Shown: piece after piece, positions 25,201 through 36,244 of the stretch
How the letters are laid out: every line of letters begins with the position of its first letter
How positions within the stretch are numbered: the stretch's first letter is position 1
Assembly: GCA_963969345.1 (NCBI GenBank)
Contig: OZ017768.1
Coordinates: 930,001-994,000 of the forward strand
Length of the DNA: 64,000 nucleotides
Source of the DNA: Turbatrix aceti
Lineage: Eukaryota > Nematoda > Chromadorea > Rhabditida > Panagrolaimidae
Reading direction: 5' to 3'
The notes under the pieces: model-generated
Databases searched by the model: none
What the model was told of the DNA's origin: nothing
The model's input: the letters and a program-made list of their open reading frames with translations, nothing else
Translations under genes and position numbers: made by a program

Positions 25201-27375
25201 CTTTTTTTGTTTTCAAATGCATACAAAATAATAATTTTTTTTTAAATTTCAAATTAAAGAAAACGCAAATAATGTTTTTAAAACTGATTTCAACAGTTTT
25301 ATGCCTTTTTATGTGTTAAACAAATCCGAACTCCAGATTTGCCCCCCTTATTGCATTGATACTTTTTTCATCTCTGATAGAATCCCAAATCTGCACCTTG
25401 GAGGTACTCTGCATTCGCAGACATGCTCCCCGTGAAAAAAGAGGAGCACCCCTTCTGCAAGAAGAACACATTTGTTGCATTTGACTTTATCGTGATACCC
25501 AGTCTCCCCTTTGCTTTTTTTCTCAGTGCTCAGTCGGGACAAATTCATATCAATGTTGATCTTTTAGGTGATTAGTGAACTATTGCATCAAAGAACAAAA
25601 CTATATGTTGTCTTTGGGCGTCGGGTACCCCTTAAGGAGATCACGATCATGATCGGCTCAAAATTTTTTTAAATTATTAAAAAATGCATTTCTCAAAAGT
25701 ATCCAAAAATGTTTTCCAAATTTATTTTTTGGAAAACATTGGCAAAAACAATATTTATTTTTTTAAAAAGGGCAAAAACAAAAATTTTGGTCGTGTTGGC
25801 GAACGAACGCAAATCCCACAAATTATTTAAAAAAAATTTTGTTTGTGAACAAACACAATCAAAACAATTTCCAAAAAATTCCGTTCTCGAAGTATTTCCC
25901 AATCCAAAAATAGAACACTACCTCCCAATTTCCTTCCATGCATTTATCACATGAAAAAAATTGCCGAAAAGAACGTTCAATATTTTTTCATGTAATCATG
26001 CAATGATTGTTTCCCCCCTACACCATACATGCAAAGTGATAAAAAAACTTGTCGAGACGAGGTCATAAAAAATGCGGAGAAGTTTTAAGGTGCGCTTATT
26101 CCCAACACTGGTTTACGACTCATCGATCAACTAACAATTTGTTCACGTCTGCAAAAATCAGAAAAATGATTTTTAGCGAGTAAAAAATGAATGTTTAAAA
26201 AAACGTCTGTCTGGTTAGAGGGCACAAAAATTATAAAAAAAGATGGATCAGACTGACACTTGATGGCACACAACGCCGTTCCCCGGATGCGTAGATAAAG
26301 AATTTTTTCTCTCGTTAGTATAATGGGTTTTTGAAAGAAAAGGGTAGTGGATCGAGCTTCCTGTCTTGTCCCTTCGACTGTTGGTATGTACGTTGTACCA
26401 ACCAGGCAGACGCCATTAATTTTTTAAATTGGTGTAACTTTATGCGTTGTTTTTTTTGGTCGTAAAAAGTATGGAAAAATGACACGTTGAAAAGCACCGA
26501 CTGCGGCTTTAATGGGACATTAGCGGTTTATGTGAGTAAATGTTTGTGATTTAGAAGCTGCTAATGTGAGTTGTAGTTGATCTTTCTTGAAATGAAAAAG
26601 TTTCTGTCGCTTGTTCTTGCACTATAAATTTTTTTAGATACTTTGTTCCACTTTGTTAAGTTTAAAATTCAAGAAATAATTTTTTTAGCATGACAAAATT
26701 TATTTTTTTATTAATAAAATCTTTCCCTTATTTCCAAACAAAAAAATCAATCTGCGAGGGCGGTATTAAAAGTCACAAAAGCACATGACATTTTCTTCTG
26801 TTTGTAGCCCCCTCGTCACCGTCACTCAACAAGATAGAGATAGAGCCGCGTGACAACGACATGCAGGTGACGATTGAGGTATTTCTCCCCGATGCGTTCC
26901 ATCCATACCCTCACATTGTTTAGTTTGACAAAAGCCTATGCACTCGTGCTTGCTTTCATCTTCATTTCTACTTGCCTAATTGCTGGAAGAGGGAAGGAGT
27001 AAAAGTACGGAGGCAACTCGAGACTCAGACGTGTAAGCCTATTGAGTGAGTGACTCGATCGACGACTGCTGAACGTAGTAGGATTTAGGATTTTTGTGAA
27101 CGCTGGAATGTGAGATGATGTGAGCGTTTCAAAAAATTGATGTGTAGGTGATGCGCACTTTTATTTTAAATTTAAATTCGAAAATTGAAAATTAAAATTT
27201 TCAAAACCCTTTGACAAAAAAAATTTTAAATCAATCAGTTCACACAATTTTTGTAAACTGATTTTTGAACGACTCTTGCCTGAATCATACCGCTTTACAC
27301 TGACCAACGATTTTTCACCTTTTTTTGTTGGCTTTTATCGTGCAACCTAAATAGCTTCACCAGACGGACACAAGC
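22251..27375. other. Gene-poor region, 5.1 kb
   Basis: I find no coding exon I can support. Frames up to 124 codons (22921-23295 minus, 23547-23900 plus, 24361-24714 plus) have no family resemblance and no consistent splice partners. Long A/T-rich tracts alternate with mixed sequence around 23.0-23.3 and 24.5-24.7 kb. A fold-back TTTTCCAAA...TTTGGAAAA lies near 25712-25738. Possible far-upstream DNA or leader introns of the glycogenin gene. Confidence 0.4.
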
Positions 27376-27786
27376 AGTGTAACATCGCCTTCGCCTTCAT
27401 CGCCCCCGGAGGCGCCTTCAGATCGCCTTCGCCTCCGGAGGCGAAGGCGAAGGCGAAGGCAAAAAATTGATCGCCTCCAATTGCCTTCGCCTCCATCGCC
27501 TTCAGACCTTTACAATTTTGAACAAAAAATCTGAATGGCTTTAAATTCTAACCACAAATAGTCAAAAAACAGTTTTACCACTTTATTTAATAGAATTAAA
27601 AGCCTTCTATTATCATAATTTCGCTTTCTGCTATGATTTTGTAAGAGAAAATTTGAGATTTGACACCAAAGGCGCCTCTGATCGCCTCCGTCTCTGGAGG
27701 CGCCTTCATCGCCTTCGCCTTCGCCTCCGGAGGCGAAGGCGAAGGCGAAGGCAATAATTTTGGTTTGCGTTACACTGGACACAAGC
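27366..27786. mobile_element. Fold-back MITE with 10-bp target-site duplication
   Basis: Element 27376-27776 (401 bp) begins AGTGTAAC and ends GTTACACT, 8-bp terminal inverted repeats. It is flanked on both sides by GGACACAAGC (27366-27375 and 27777-27786), a 10-bp target duplication. The interior has subterminal palindromes built from GCCTTC/GAAGGC hexamers, including two copies of CCTCCGGAGGCGAAGGCGAA (from 27434 and 27724). No transposase, so it is non-autonomous. Target length fits Mutator-like elements best, which is inference. Confidence 0.8.
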
Positions 27787-29472
27787 AAGCAAGCCAGGCC
27801 GTCAAGCAGACGAATAGGGAGGGCCATGTTGGACCTGATTGATGATTGATTTGCCACTCGGCTGCAGAGTGTAACCGAGAAAAAAAATTATTATGTTCTT
27901 GCAACCAACAAAAAACGAAACTCCAGTGCAGTGAACAAAAAACGACCGCTGCCGCCCTTTTCTCCTCCCCTTCTCTTGCCCTCCCCTTTACCCCCTTTGA
28001 TATTTGTCAGGTAAGTGACGACTAGGCTAGGTAGGGAGCGAGGGTGAATGCTCCAGATATTTTTTTTTCGATGACCAGGCCAATGTGTACGCATTTGCCT
28101 ACGTGCAATGTCATGTTGTCTTGCCTCGTGTTTATTGCTCATGATATTGATTTGATACAAAAAATTTATGATGCCACATCCCTGACTGTTGCTCAACTCT
28201 CAATTTTGCATCCATCTTGCAGCTTTAGATTTTTTTGATGTTTTTTGTGCTTGTCGTTCGAATTTTAAATTTTAGTAAACGGAAATAAATTTTGTAATTT
28301 TATTTTTCAACATAATTTTTTATCCATTGTTTCACAACTTCAAAAATAGTTTATGCAAGCATACACCTTTTCCTGTCCTCTATCATCTGACTGGACGACA
28401 TGACAGATATTTTTATCTGTCTATCAACGTTCCAATCTCGTCTCCTGCCACATGGAATGTCTTTTTTTGTAAACAACGTGACCTGTGATGTTGCCTCTGA
28501 TTTTGCGCTACACGTGGTTTGATGACAAGTCATTTACGATTTTTTTATCATCAACTGTTTCTTGGCTCTATCCTTGACTTCAGCATGTTGCTCGCAACAT
28601 CCAAAAAAAATTTATAGCTCTGAAAAAAGTAGCAATTACATACATACACTACTTGATGTTGTTACCCCATAAATAAATCGACAGTTGTCGACAAAAAAAA
28701 GTTGAGTTGAAAGTTGATTTTATGGTAGTACATGCTTTTCTCCCGTCATTAATGAGGGGCAATGCAAGTGGTAGGAGGCAGGACAATGGCCAATGATGCA
28801 GCAGCAGCAACAGCTTGCTATACCTGCACACCCAACTTTTTTACACCTTAATGATCAAACAACAAACACATATCAAAGAGGTTTTTGTTTCTTGACTCCT
28901 TTTTTCCTTGTAATAATATTTATAACAAAAAAAGCCGTTATTGTACATTTTGTTTGTTTGCAATTTATTGTTTCTCACCGGGTACTACGTTGGAAAGATG
29001 AAGATGATTTGATTCTTTTCTGGGCGTTATCATTGGCCAGGGCCATCGGGTCCCAGTCCCAGGCAAGCAATCAACCTGATTAGTGGTATTGCTTTTTACG
29101 CTACTCTTTTTTCATGGGTATAATGAGTTCTACCCTGGCCACCGCAGCAGCCATCTTCTAGTATAACCACCATGAATGACTGCTGCTGCATGTGTGCGTG
29201 AGAAATGATAAATCGGTAATAAAACAATTGAAGGGTAGGAGCTTGATTGGACGTGATAGCACAAGTTGGCAGCTTACCAGGTTACTAGAAAGATGGAAAA
29301 CTTTTTTAAATACGATTGTTTCTTTTTTTCTGTCAATTTTTTTCAATAGAGTTTTTTTTGTTTTTCACTTGCATTTTTTTTCATGTTTTCGGATTTTTTT
29401 ATTCTCGTACGCGAATTACCCCGTAAAAAAATTTTTTTATAAAAATATATTTTTTTTAGCACGCTAGAAGAC
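27787..29472. other. Intergenic region upstream of glycogenin
   Basis: 1.7 kb without a supported exon. The glycogenin leader is spliced, because TTTTTTTTAG ends 13 bp before its ATG, so a 5' exon probably lies somewhere here or further left. I could not place it. Confidence 0.4.
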
Positions 29473-31809
29473 ATGACGACAGCGTGGGTGACGTTGGCAA
29501 CCAACGATGGCTACGCGATTGGCGCCCTGGTCCTGGCGCAGTCCATTCGTCAGACCGGTACCATCCACAAGCTTCACGTCCTGTACACTCCCGGTGTGAC
29601 GGCGCCCGTCCTTGCCCAGCTTCAGGCCACGTTTGACGACTCCACCCTCGTTGACGTCCTCGACTCCGGAGACGCTGAGAACCTCGCTATCATCGGTCGT
29701 CCCGATCTTGGCGTCACGTTCACCAAGCTTCAATGCTGGCGACTCACGCAGTACACCAAGGCTGTCTTCCTCGATGCCGATGTGCTGGTTCTCCAGAACG
29801 CGGATGAACTCTTCGACCGCCCAGAATTCGCTGCCGCACCCGACATCGGATGGCCCGATTTCTTCAACTCTGGAGTATTTGTTTTTGTCCCTAACCTCGA
29901 AACGTACCGCGCCCTCCTCCAGTTTGCCCTCGATAACGGCACTTTTGACGGCGGCGATCAGGGTCTGCTTAACCGGTACTTCAGCGACTGGCGAGAACTT
30001 CCCGCTTCCCACAGACTTCCTTTCACGTATAACATGACGTCCGGCGTCATCTACTCGTACGCTGCTGCCCTCAAGCACTTTGGCGCTAACATCAAGATCG
30101 TTCACTTCATTGGCAAGACCAAGCCATGGCTCAAGGCCGGTGAACACCAGCACTCCGGGCAGCACTGGGATCAGTGGCAGAGGCTGTATCAGACCGCTGT
30201 TGCGAAGCAGCTTCCTAAGAATTTGGTTGGTTTTATGTTTTTTGGAGGTTTTTTTCAGGCGATTGTCTTTCTTTTTATTCCAAACGAAAAAAAAATTAGA
30301 AAGTTATTTTCATAAAAAAATACTTTTTTTCCAATGAAAAAAAATTTATAAAGATATTTTCATAAATATTTTAAAAAGTTATTTTCATAAAAATATTTTA
30401 GAAAGTTGTTTTCATAAAAGTATAAAAAATTTTTTCAATTTTTATTGTTACCAAAAACAAATTTTTTCTACACTTCACACATTTTATTCTATTAATTTGT
30501 GTTTTTTTTTAAATTTTACAAAAACACAAAATTCTAACTTGTTTGACACACTTTCCCCCTCAAATTTGTAAACTAACGAACAACAACGTATATTTCTAAC
30601 ATTTTTTCTGTGCGCGTTATTGTAACTTTTTTTGTGAAAAAAAGTGGTACTTGTGATCGTCGACACAATGTCTTAAAAACAGTAGTCGTAGTGTGACGAG
30701 TTTTGTGTCGTAATTCCAGAATCCGGCGTACATTTGCTCCGATGATCCATACGTTGCTTCGGTTGCGTGGCAGCGAACATCGGTAGGTTTGGTACCCGTT
30801 CCTGCGTCACAAGTTATCGCGCACGCGACACCGAGACCCTATCCCTTGGTTCAACAGCAGCAACATCACCATCACCATCATCATCATCAGCAGCAGCATC
30901 ATCATCAACCGCCCCCGCCTCCGCCTGTCGCCGATCCTTCTTCTTCGCACCCACCGCCTCCGCCACCACCTTCTTCTGCTCCTCCTCCGACTGTCCACTA
31001 TCAACCACCAGAATCTCCACTCAGTGATTCCTCGGAATCGGAATACGAAAGCGATTCTGTGTGTACTTTCTCTATCTCTTTATTCTATCACCTAAGTTTT
31101 GACTTTTCGGTGTTTTTCGTTGCTTGCGTTTTTTATTGCTTTTGTTTACTTATAGCTTGGCTTTTTCTTTCGCTTGTTTCATATTTTTATGCTTTTTTTG
31201 GTTCTTTCTTTCAACATTTCAATTTATTTTTTTATTATTTTTATTTTCACGTTTTCAAACTTCAAAAATGTCAAAACCTACAAATTTGAAAAAAAAGCTT
31301 ATCTGTACATATTTCATTTTTCATCTTTCCTGGACTTCCAAACCTTTGTCGGCTTTGAACCACGTTGTTCACACCTGCTTTCCTGATTTTACATCCCCAT
31401 TTCGTGCTTCTTTGCACCCACCCACCCACACACGCTTTCCTAATTTGAAAAAAAATTGTAAACGGCGTGTACTCGTCGTCAGCTTGCAAGTGCACAGCTT
31501 TAGACATAAAAAAACTCAACAAGGCTTGCTTATTTACCAAACATCAAAACCCAAATATTTTTTTCGGCTACAAAAAATAATTTTTCCCCGCCTTCGTTTC
31601 AGGAAGCCGAACTCTCGCAGGAAGAACGCTTCAACGCCTGGGACCAGGGGGCCCCCGACTACTCCGGTCGCGATAGCTTTGCCAACATCCAGAAGCACAT
31701 TGAAAGCGTGCTCAACGAATCGCTTGAGGCCGCTGCTGCCCAGAAGGCGGAAGCCACCGGCACCGCCGATCCGACTGCCGCTTCTCCCGAAGCCCCGCCT
31801 ACGGCTTGA
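29473..31809 (+). CDS. GYG1: Glycogenin
   Basis: Self-glucosylating GT8 glycosyltransferase that primes glycogen synthesis from UDP-glucose in the cytosol. Exons 29473-30225, 30720-31058 and 31603-31809 join in phase 0 to 432 residues. The catalytic domain fills exon 1: AWVTLATNDGYAIGALVLA at the N-terminus, Mn-binding DAD at 101-103, DQGLLN at 162-167, and VHFIGKTKPW near 210. Tyr194 in GVIYSY corresponds to the autoglucosylated Tyr195 of the human enzyme. The C-terminus WDQGAPDYSGRDSFANIQ is the glycogen-synthase-binding helix. Exon 2 is an unusual linker with an interrupted Gln/His run then long Pro-rich runs and a Ser/Glu-rich end. The start is the first ATG after a TTTAG acceptor. Confidence 0.95.
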
Positions 31810-32377
31810 TGCGATCGAACGCCTCCTACATGCTACGTGTTGCTGAAAAACGTCTTCTTCTTCATCGGCGAAGAAGAAGACGGTCAACAACGTGTTCATC
31901 CATCCAATCCATCAACAGAACAGAAACCTATTTTGTCGTCACAACAAAAAAAAATATCCGACGATCAGGGGAGAATCGAAAATTATGCCTTGTTCTCTCT
32001 CGTCCAGTTCTTTCTTCTCTGCACCCTTTCATTCGCCCGTCCTTCCCTTCTGTGTTTTCCAAATTAGAATTTTGTACCCCGACCCCGGCCCCGACTTCGA
32101 TAAAAAAACACTCACGCGAATATCTGCTAGATTTCCTCGCTATCCCAATAATTTTTTCATTTTGGTTTCTTCTTGCATTTTTTACGGTAATAAGAGGTAA
32201 TAATTAAATTTTCGCCGATTTACACTGCCCTCTTGCCTTGATAAATAGACGACACAAACGACGGAAACGGTTTATCATCTAAAAAAGGTGAAAAATGATT
32301 TCAGCGGTCACTGCGTGCAAAAAGCACGTGTAAGGTATGTTTTTCTCTCGTCGTCTGCCCGCCTCTTGCTCATCTGC
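31810..32377. other. Glycogenin 3' region and U3 distal promoter
   Basis: Contains the glycogenin 3' untranslated region. From about 32295 it becomes homologous to the sequence upstream of U3 copy 2: CACGTGTAAGGT and TTTCTCTCGTCGTCTGCC are shared. No additional exon supported. Confidence 0.5.
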
Positions 32378-32428
32378 AGCAACCGTGCAAAGGTTGGTAA
32401 AAAAGGCGAGCTCGAGATATCAAACGTT
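32378..32428 (+). promoter_or_regulatory. Conserved U3 upstream element (PSE-like), copy 3
   Basis: Plus-strand version of the element found before the other two U3 genes: AACCGTGCAAAGGTTGGTA and GGCGAGCTCGAGAT, ending just before the RNA 5' end. Confidence 0.65.
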
Positions 32429-32634
32429 GAAATCATACTTCACAGGGTCTTTTCTGTAGTATGTTTTTCTCCTTGCGTTAGCGTAACTGCAACGTTTAGA
32501 ACCCACGATGATTGAGTCGTAGTGCGGTTCCCGGAGCGTGAAGCTCGTCGTTCGGTTCTTCGTGAGCCGGGCGGCGTTGATGATCGCTGGCCAGGCTTCG
32601 GCCCGGCCTAAGGGAACTGCGCTTGCTGAGTGGT
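32429..32634 (+). ncRNA. SNORD3: U3 small nucleolar RNA, copy 3
   Basis: About 206 nt with the U3 order of elements: ATACTTCACAGGGTC and TTTCTGTAGTATG at the 5' end, CGATGATTGAG (C'), GAGCGTGAAG (B), TTGATGATCG (C), then CTGAGTGGT (D) at the 3' end. Box C and box D are both intact. It lies 350 bp upstream of the second ADP-ribosylglycohydrolase paralogue, on the same strand. The other U3/hydrolase pair has the opposite gene order. Confidence 0.9.
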
Positions 32635-32983
32635 TTGGAAAAAGTTTGAAACGATGACTTCTCCAATAATCGACATCTTTGAATTAAAAAAAGAGCTTTT
32701 TCCTGTTCATCCAAGTTGCCAGGTTTTGATTTTCTGGGTTATTTCTTTTATTTTTTCACATCTCGCCGTGCACTGCTGAATGATGGATACACAGTTGTTT
32801 TGCAATTTTTCTACCAATTACTTCCGCCATGTTGACATCAAAAATATTCGTTGACATGTCAAATGAACATAAGTTTAGCTTGTCTGCAGCCCAAGAATCA
32901 GATTGGTTTGGTATTTATTTTTTTTCTTTGTCTGGGACATTCGTGTTTTTTTTTTAACTAAGACTTTTTTCAGACAGATTGCC

Positions 32984-34330
32984 ATGAACGAGTCCCAACG
33001 ACTGAAAGGCGCTTTCTGGGGTCATCTGGTCGGCGACGCCCTAGGTTCCCGATTTGAATTCAACACTTCAAAAAAAGCTGCTAAACGCATGGAAAAGGAT
33101 AAAAAAGATTCGAAATCGGACATTTTACCCATGCTCGGTGGTGGACCCCTGGATCTGCCTCCAGGGCAGGTAACAGATGCCAGTGAGATGGCTCTTTCCC
33201 TCCTAGACAGCCTGATCACTCGTCGTCGCTTTGATCTTGCCGACATCGCCTGTGCCTACGTTTACTGGCGTCAGACTGCACCTCCAGACATTGGCACGAC
33301 GACTGCAAATGCTCTAACCGTTCAGCAGCCGAATTCTCTTCAGGGTGACCCAAACTGGAGAAATCGTGTTCTTCCGGTCGAAAAGCAGAAAATTTTAAAG
33401 AGCGTTCAGGCAAATGCAATTTTTGAAAATCAAAATAGCCTTTCAAATGGACAACTGATGAGACAGGCGCCTTTGGCCTTGGCTTTTCGACGACAGGATG
33501 AGGCTCTGCTTCTCGCTAACATTGCTTCAGACACGAAACTTACGCACTACAAGGATGAAGCGGTTTTGGCGGCTCAGGCCTATGGACTGGCTTTGGCAAA
33601 ACTTGTTAGAGGCTACAAAGCGGATGTACGTTTTAAAAAGTTTAAAAAAATGTTTTACCTAAAAATTATAGTAAATGCGCACGCATCGTACTGAAAACTA
33701 AAAACTGGAACTCATGAAACGAAAATTAAAAAAAAATTTAGCATGCTCGCTTGTTACAAACAAAATTTGTCTTTTTTGGTTGCTGATACAAAAAACATTT
33801 TTGTGTAAAAACGGCTTTTACTATATTTTTTTGTTTATTAGGATATCCATGCATACATCCTAAACAACATAGTCGAAGAACAAACAATTGTCCGTGCTTG
33901 GCTTCTGGCTGCCATCACTCATCCAGTTCCCGTGCTTCTCCACGCCTGTGAAACAACACTCGGAGACGAACGATCTATCGGATTCACCGGAGTCGCCTTC
34001 CAGGGTGCCTTCTACGAGATGCTGCATGCCCATTCGTTTGTCGAAGGCATCGAACGAACAATTGCCAGAGGCGGCGACACCGATACCAACGCTTGCATTG
34101 CCGGCAGCCTTCTTGGTGCCAAGTTTGGCGTCAACGCCATTCCCCCTATTTGGTGTGAAACAGTTACTAAATGCAAGGGTCGTCGGGAACACCTTCCGTT
34201 CTTCAAGTTGATTCGTGATAGCGATAAAACACTAGGACAAATTGATGAAATATTTTTGGATCAAACTTTTCAAAAAGTGCCTTCACAAGTTCAAATTTCG
34301 GAGCACATGTCGCTGGGGATAAGTCCATAG
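32984..34330 (+). CDS. ADP-ribosylglycohydrolase family, paralogue 2 with altered metal site
   Basis: Exons 32984-33625 and 33842-34330 join in phase 0 to 376 residues. It is closely similar along its length to paralogue 1 and shares the intron position. GHLVGDALGSRFEF and the C-terminal RGGDTDTNACIAGSLLGAKFG are intact. The first metal-site motif reads TDASEM: codon 33179-33181 is GCC, so Ala66 replaces the second aspartate of TDD. In ARH1/ARH3-type enzymes that residue helps bind Mg and is needed for activity, so reduced or lost catalysis is likely while the fold is kept. There are no stops or frameshifts, which argues against a decayed pseudogene. The C-terminal tail is about 15 residues longer than in paralogue 1. 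Start chosen at the ATG after TTTTTTCAG. Confidence 0.9.
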
Positions 34331-34820
34331 AAACAATTTTTTGATCGTGAAAATAATGTGTATGGTATATTTTTATGAACATTTTTTTTGGCAAAATTTA
34401 GAGATTTTTTATTCCAAACATTCCGTGTTTCAGTTTATTTTTTAAAAATACATGGTTTCATCAGATATTATCGTGCAAATAATTTTTTAGTTTTTTTTTG
34501 TTTTGCTAACATAAAAAAAAATAAACGATTTTTGCATTACACTACTAAACAAGTCAGGTCAAAAAAGGTTCATTTGAACTTAAATTTGAGGCCCGTTATG
34601 ACACAATAAAAACTAAAATTTCTTGTCTTACTTTTCACGCCTGTTCAATCTTCTTTCTCTTTCTCCCCCTTCTCTTACCACTCTTTTCTTTACCGATTTC
34701 CTAAATTACTGTATTGTTGTGCATGTTAATGAATAAAACACAAGAAATGTGTTAAATTTGGTATTCGAATAAAAAATTGTAGATATAGTAACAGTTGAGA
34801 TACATAATCGCATTTCGACA
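34331..34820. other. Intergenic, no gene recognised
   Basis: A/T-rich 3' sequence after paralogue 2, then unremarkable DNA up to the LINE fragment. Nothing else seen. Confidence 0.4.
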
Positions 34821-34946
34821 ACAAGGTCCATCTACTACCGGAACTCAGATTTCCTGCGCTCCAAACGCACGCCAACGTACTTGAAGCGCCTCCCGATCCA
34901 TGCCTGCATCTTGCCATCGGTGTTATACGGCTGTGAAACGCGCTGA
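34821..34946 (+). mobile_element. LINE reverse-transcriptase C-terminal fragment
   Basis: One plus frame reads ...TYLKRLPIHACILPSVLYGCETR then stop. This is the ILPxxLYGxETW region found downstream of the catalytic core in many RTE/Jockey-type LINE polymerases. Only about 40 residues remain, and the last Trp is replaced by Arg. The fragment stops where the left arm of the inverted repeat begins. Confidence 0.6.
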
Positions 34947-34952
34947 CAGAAA

Positions 34953-35957
34953 TGCAAGTTGTAAATTCAAACATCGTTTTTCAAAAAATAGCAATTTGTG
35001 TACAAATGCAACAACTTGATAATTTTCTCAAAAATATGCAATTTCTGAACGACTTCTGCCACAATCACAATAACACAATAAAGCAAGATAGCAAAAATAA
35101 TGTACTTTCTTTATGGATCCACGTAGAAGCTGCAAAATGTAATAAGATTGCAGCAGAAGTTTGTAAGCTTTGCAACGTGACTATACCACGTCACACAATC
35201 AGAACCAAAAATACCGATATATAAGCAGCATCATACGGCATTCATTTCATCGTTCAATTCATCATGAATACTGTACACCTTTTTCTTCTGGCCTTCCTGG
35301 CCCTTGCCTTACTTCCCGAAATTGTTTCTGGTTCGGATAACTCCAGCGACATTATTTTTCCTACGAAGAAACCGAAGCCATGTAAAAATAAGTGCTTCAA
35401 AGTGGATATTGGTGACGGCTTAAAAAAGTGCTACTACGTTCAAAATGTGAACAATCATGCTGCGTTCAAAATAAAAGATTTGGATGGACAGTGCAGAAAA
35501 ATAAACCCTGATTCGCGATTGAACATCCTCAACTCGACCAAGGAACAAAATATTATTTACAGTAAGTTTTGAAAAGTTGCGCAACGTACATAAAACTCTT
35601 ACAGAAACCGTCCTTCCAAGGCTTTATAAAGGAAAAGTCAGGAGTACGGAACCATGGAGACCATGGTTCCTGCTTGGGGCCTACAAACCTAAGGGCAGCA
35701 GTCATTACATCAACACCGACGGCACACCTCTCCACGTTCCAATCGATGTGACCAACAGTCCCCACGACGGAGAATTTTTAGCTATCCGCGCTGGTGACGG
35801 CAAAACTGACGACATAAAGGACAAAAGTACTGACAAAGCATTGTGTTCGTTAACTATCGATTAAATATTGCATGCTTTGTATCTTGGAACATTGGTAACG
35901 ATAAAATTCTTTCCGTGCAAAAGTGAAGTGAAGTTGTTGATTTCTTGCCTTTTTGTC
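34953..35957. repeat. Outer inverted repeat, left arm
   Basis: About 1,005 bp, reverse complementary to 38620-39624 with no length difference (paired coordinates sum to 74577) and very few substitutions. The arm holds the promoter and the whole two-exon secreted-protein gene. At the left edge it abuts a LINE fragment. Confidence 0.9.
35264..35864 (+). CDS. Small secreted protein in inverted repeat, copy 1
   Basis: Exons 35264-35561 and 35605-35864, separated by a 43-bp intron (GTAAGT...TTACAG), give 185 residues. Residues 1-23 are a clear signal peptide (LFLLAFLALALLPEIVSG). The mature protein starts with a Ser/Asn/Lys-rich stretch and has five cysteines: CKNKC and a third and fourth near KKCYYVQN and GQCRKINP, plus one near the C-terminus. 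Possible N-glycosylation at NSS and NST. I do not recognise the fold; it may be a beta-rich extracellular domain. A TATATAAG box sits about 45 bp upstream of the ATG. The copy at 38713-39313 on the other strand encodes the same exons as far as I compared them. Confidence 0.8.
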
Positions 35958-36008
35958 ATGAAGGAAAAATATTTTGAAATATTTAAAACAATTTATTAGA
36001 AGAAATTG

Positions 36009-36244
36009 TGTCGCGAATTCTTCGCGAACGCGGTTCAACACCAACGCGAAATCTACATAACTCCAGCAATTTCTCTATATATACGTTGTTTTCCTTTCCT
36101 TTCAAAAAGAACACTTACTTCCTTACTCTTACCTTACGTTTCTGTACGTACTGACAATAAACTCTTCCTACTAACTCTCGATTTCTCTGTGAAGCTTCCC
36201 TCGCGTGGCCCGTTCCGCTGTGGAACGGAGGGAAGTTCTCCACA
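36009..36244 (+). repeat. 5' LTR of TRIM-like element
   Basis: 236 bp, TG...CA ends, TATA box and AATAAA in the expected order. A short terminal dyad CGCGAATTCTTCGCG lies at the 5' end. Confidence 0.9.

Noticed and set aside
25348..25548. Minus-strand 66-codon frame with KCNKC and HVCEC spacing like a zinc finger
   Set aside because: Incomplete finger pattern, no splice partners, A/T-rich surroundings; not supportable as a gene.
26308..26326. TCTCGTTAGTATAATGG, resembling the start of tRNA-Asp (D-arm, A box)
   Set aside because: No anticodon stem, T-arm or acceptor partner follows; a fragment or chance match only.
27376..27776. GAAGGC/GCCTTC arrays as a coding Glu/Gly or Ala/Phe repeat
   Set aside because: Both strands are equally open, the arrays are palindromic and bounded by inverted repeats with target duplications; a transposon explains them.
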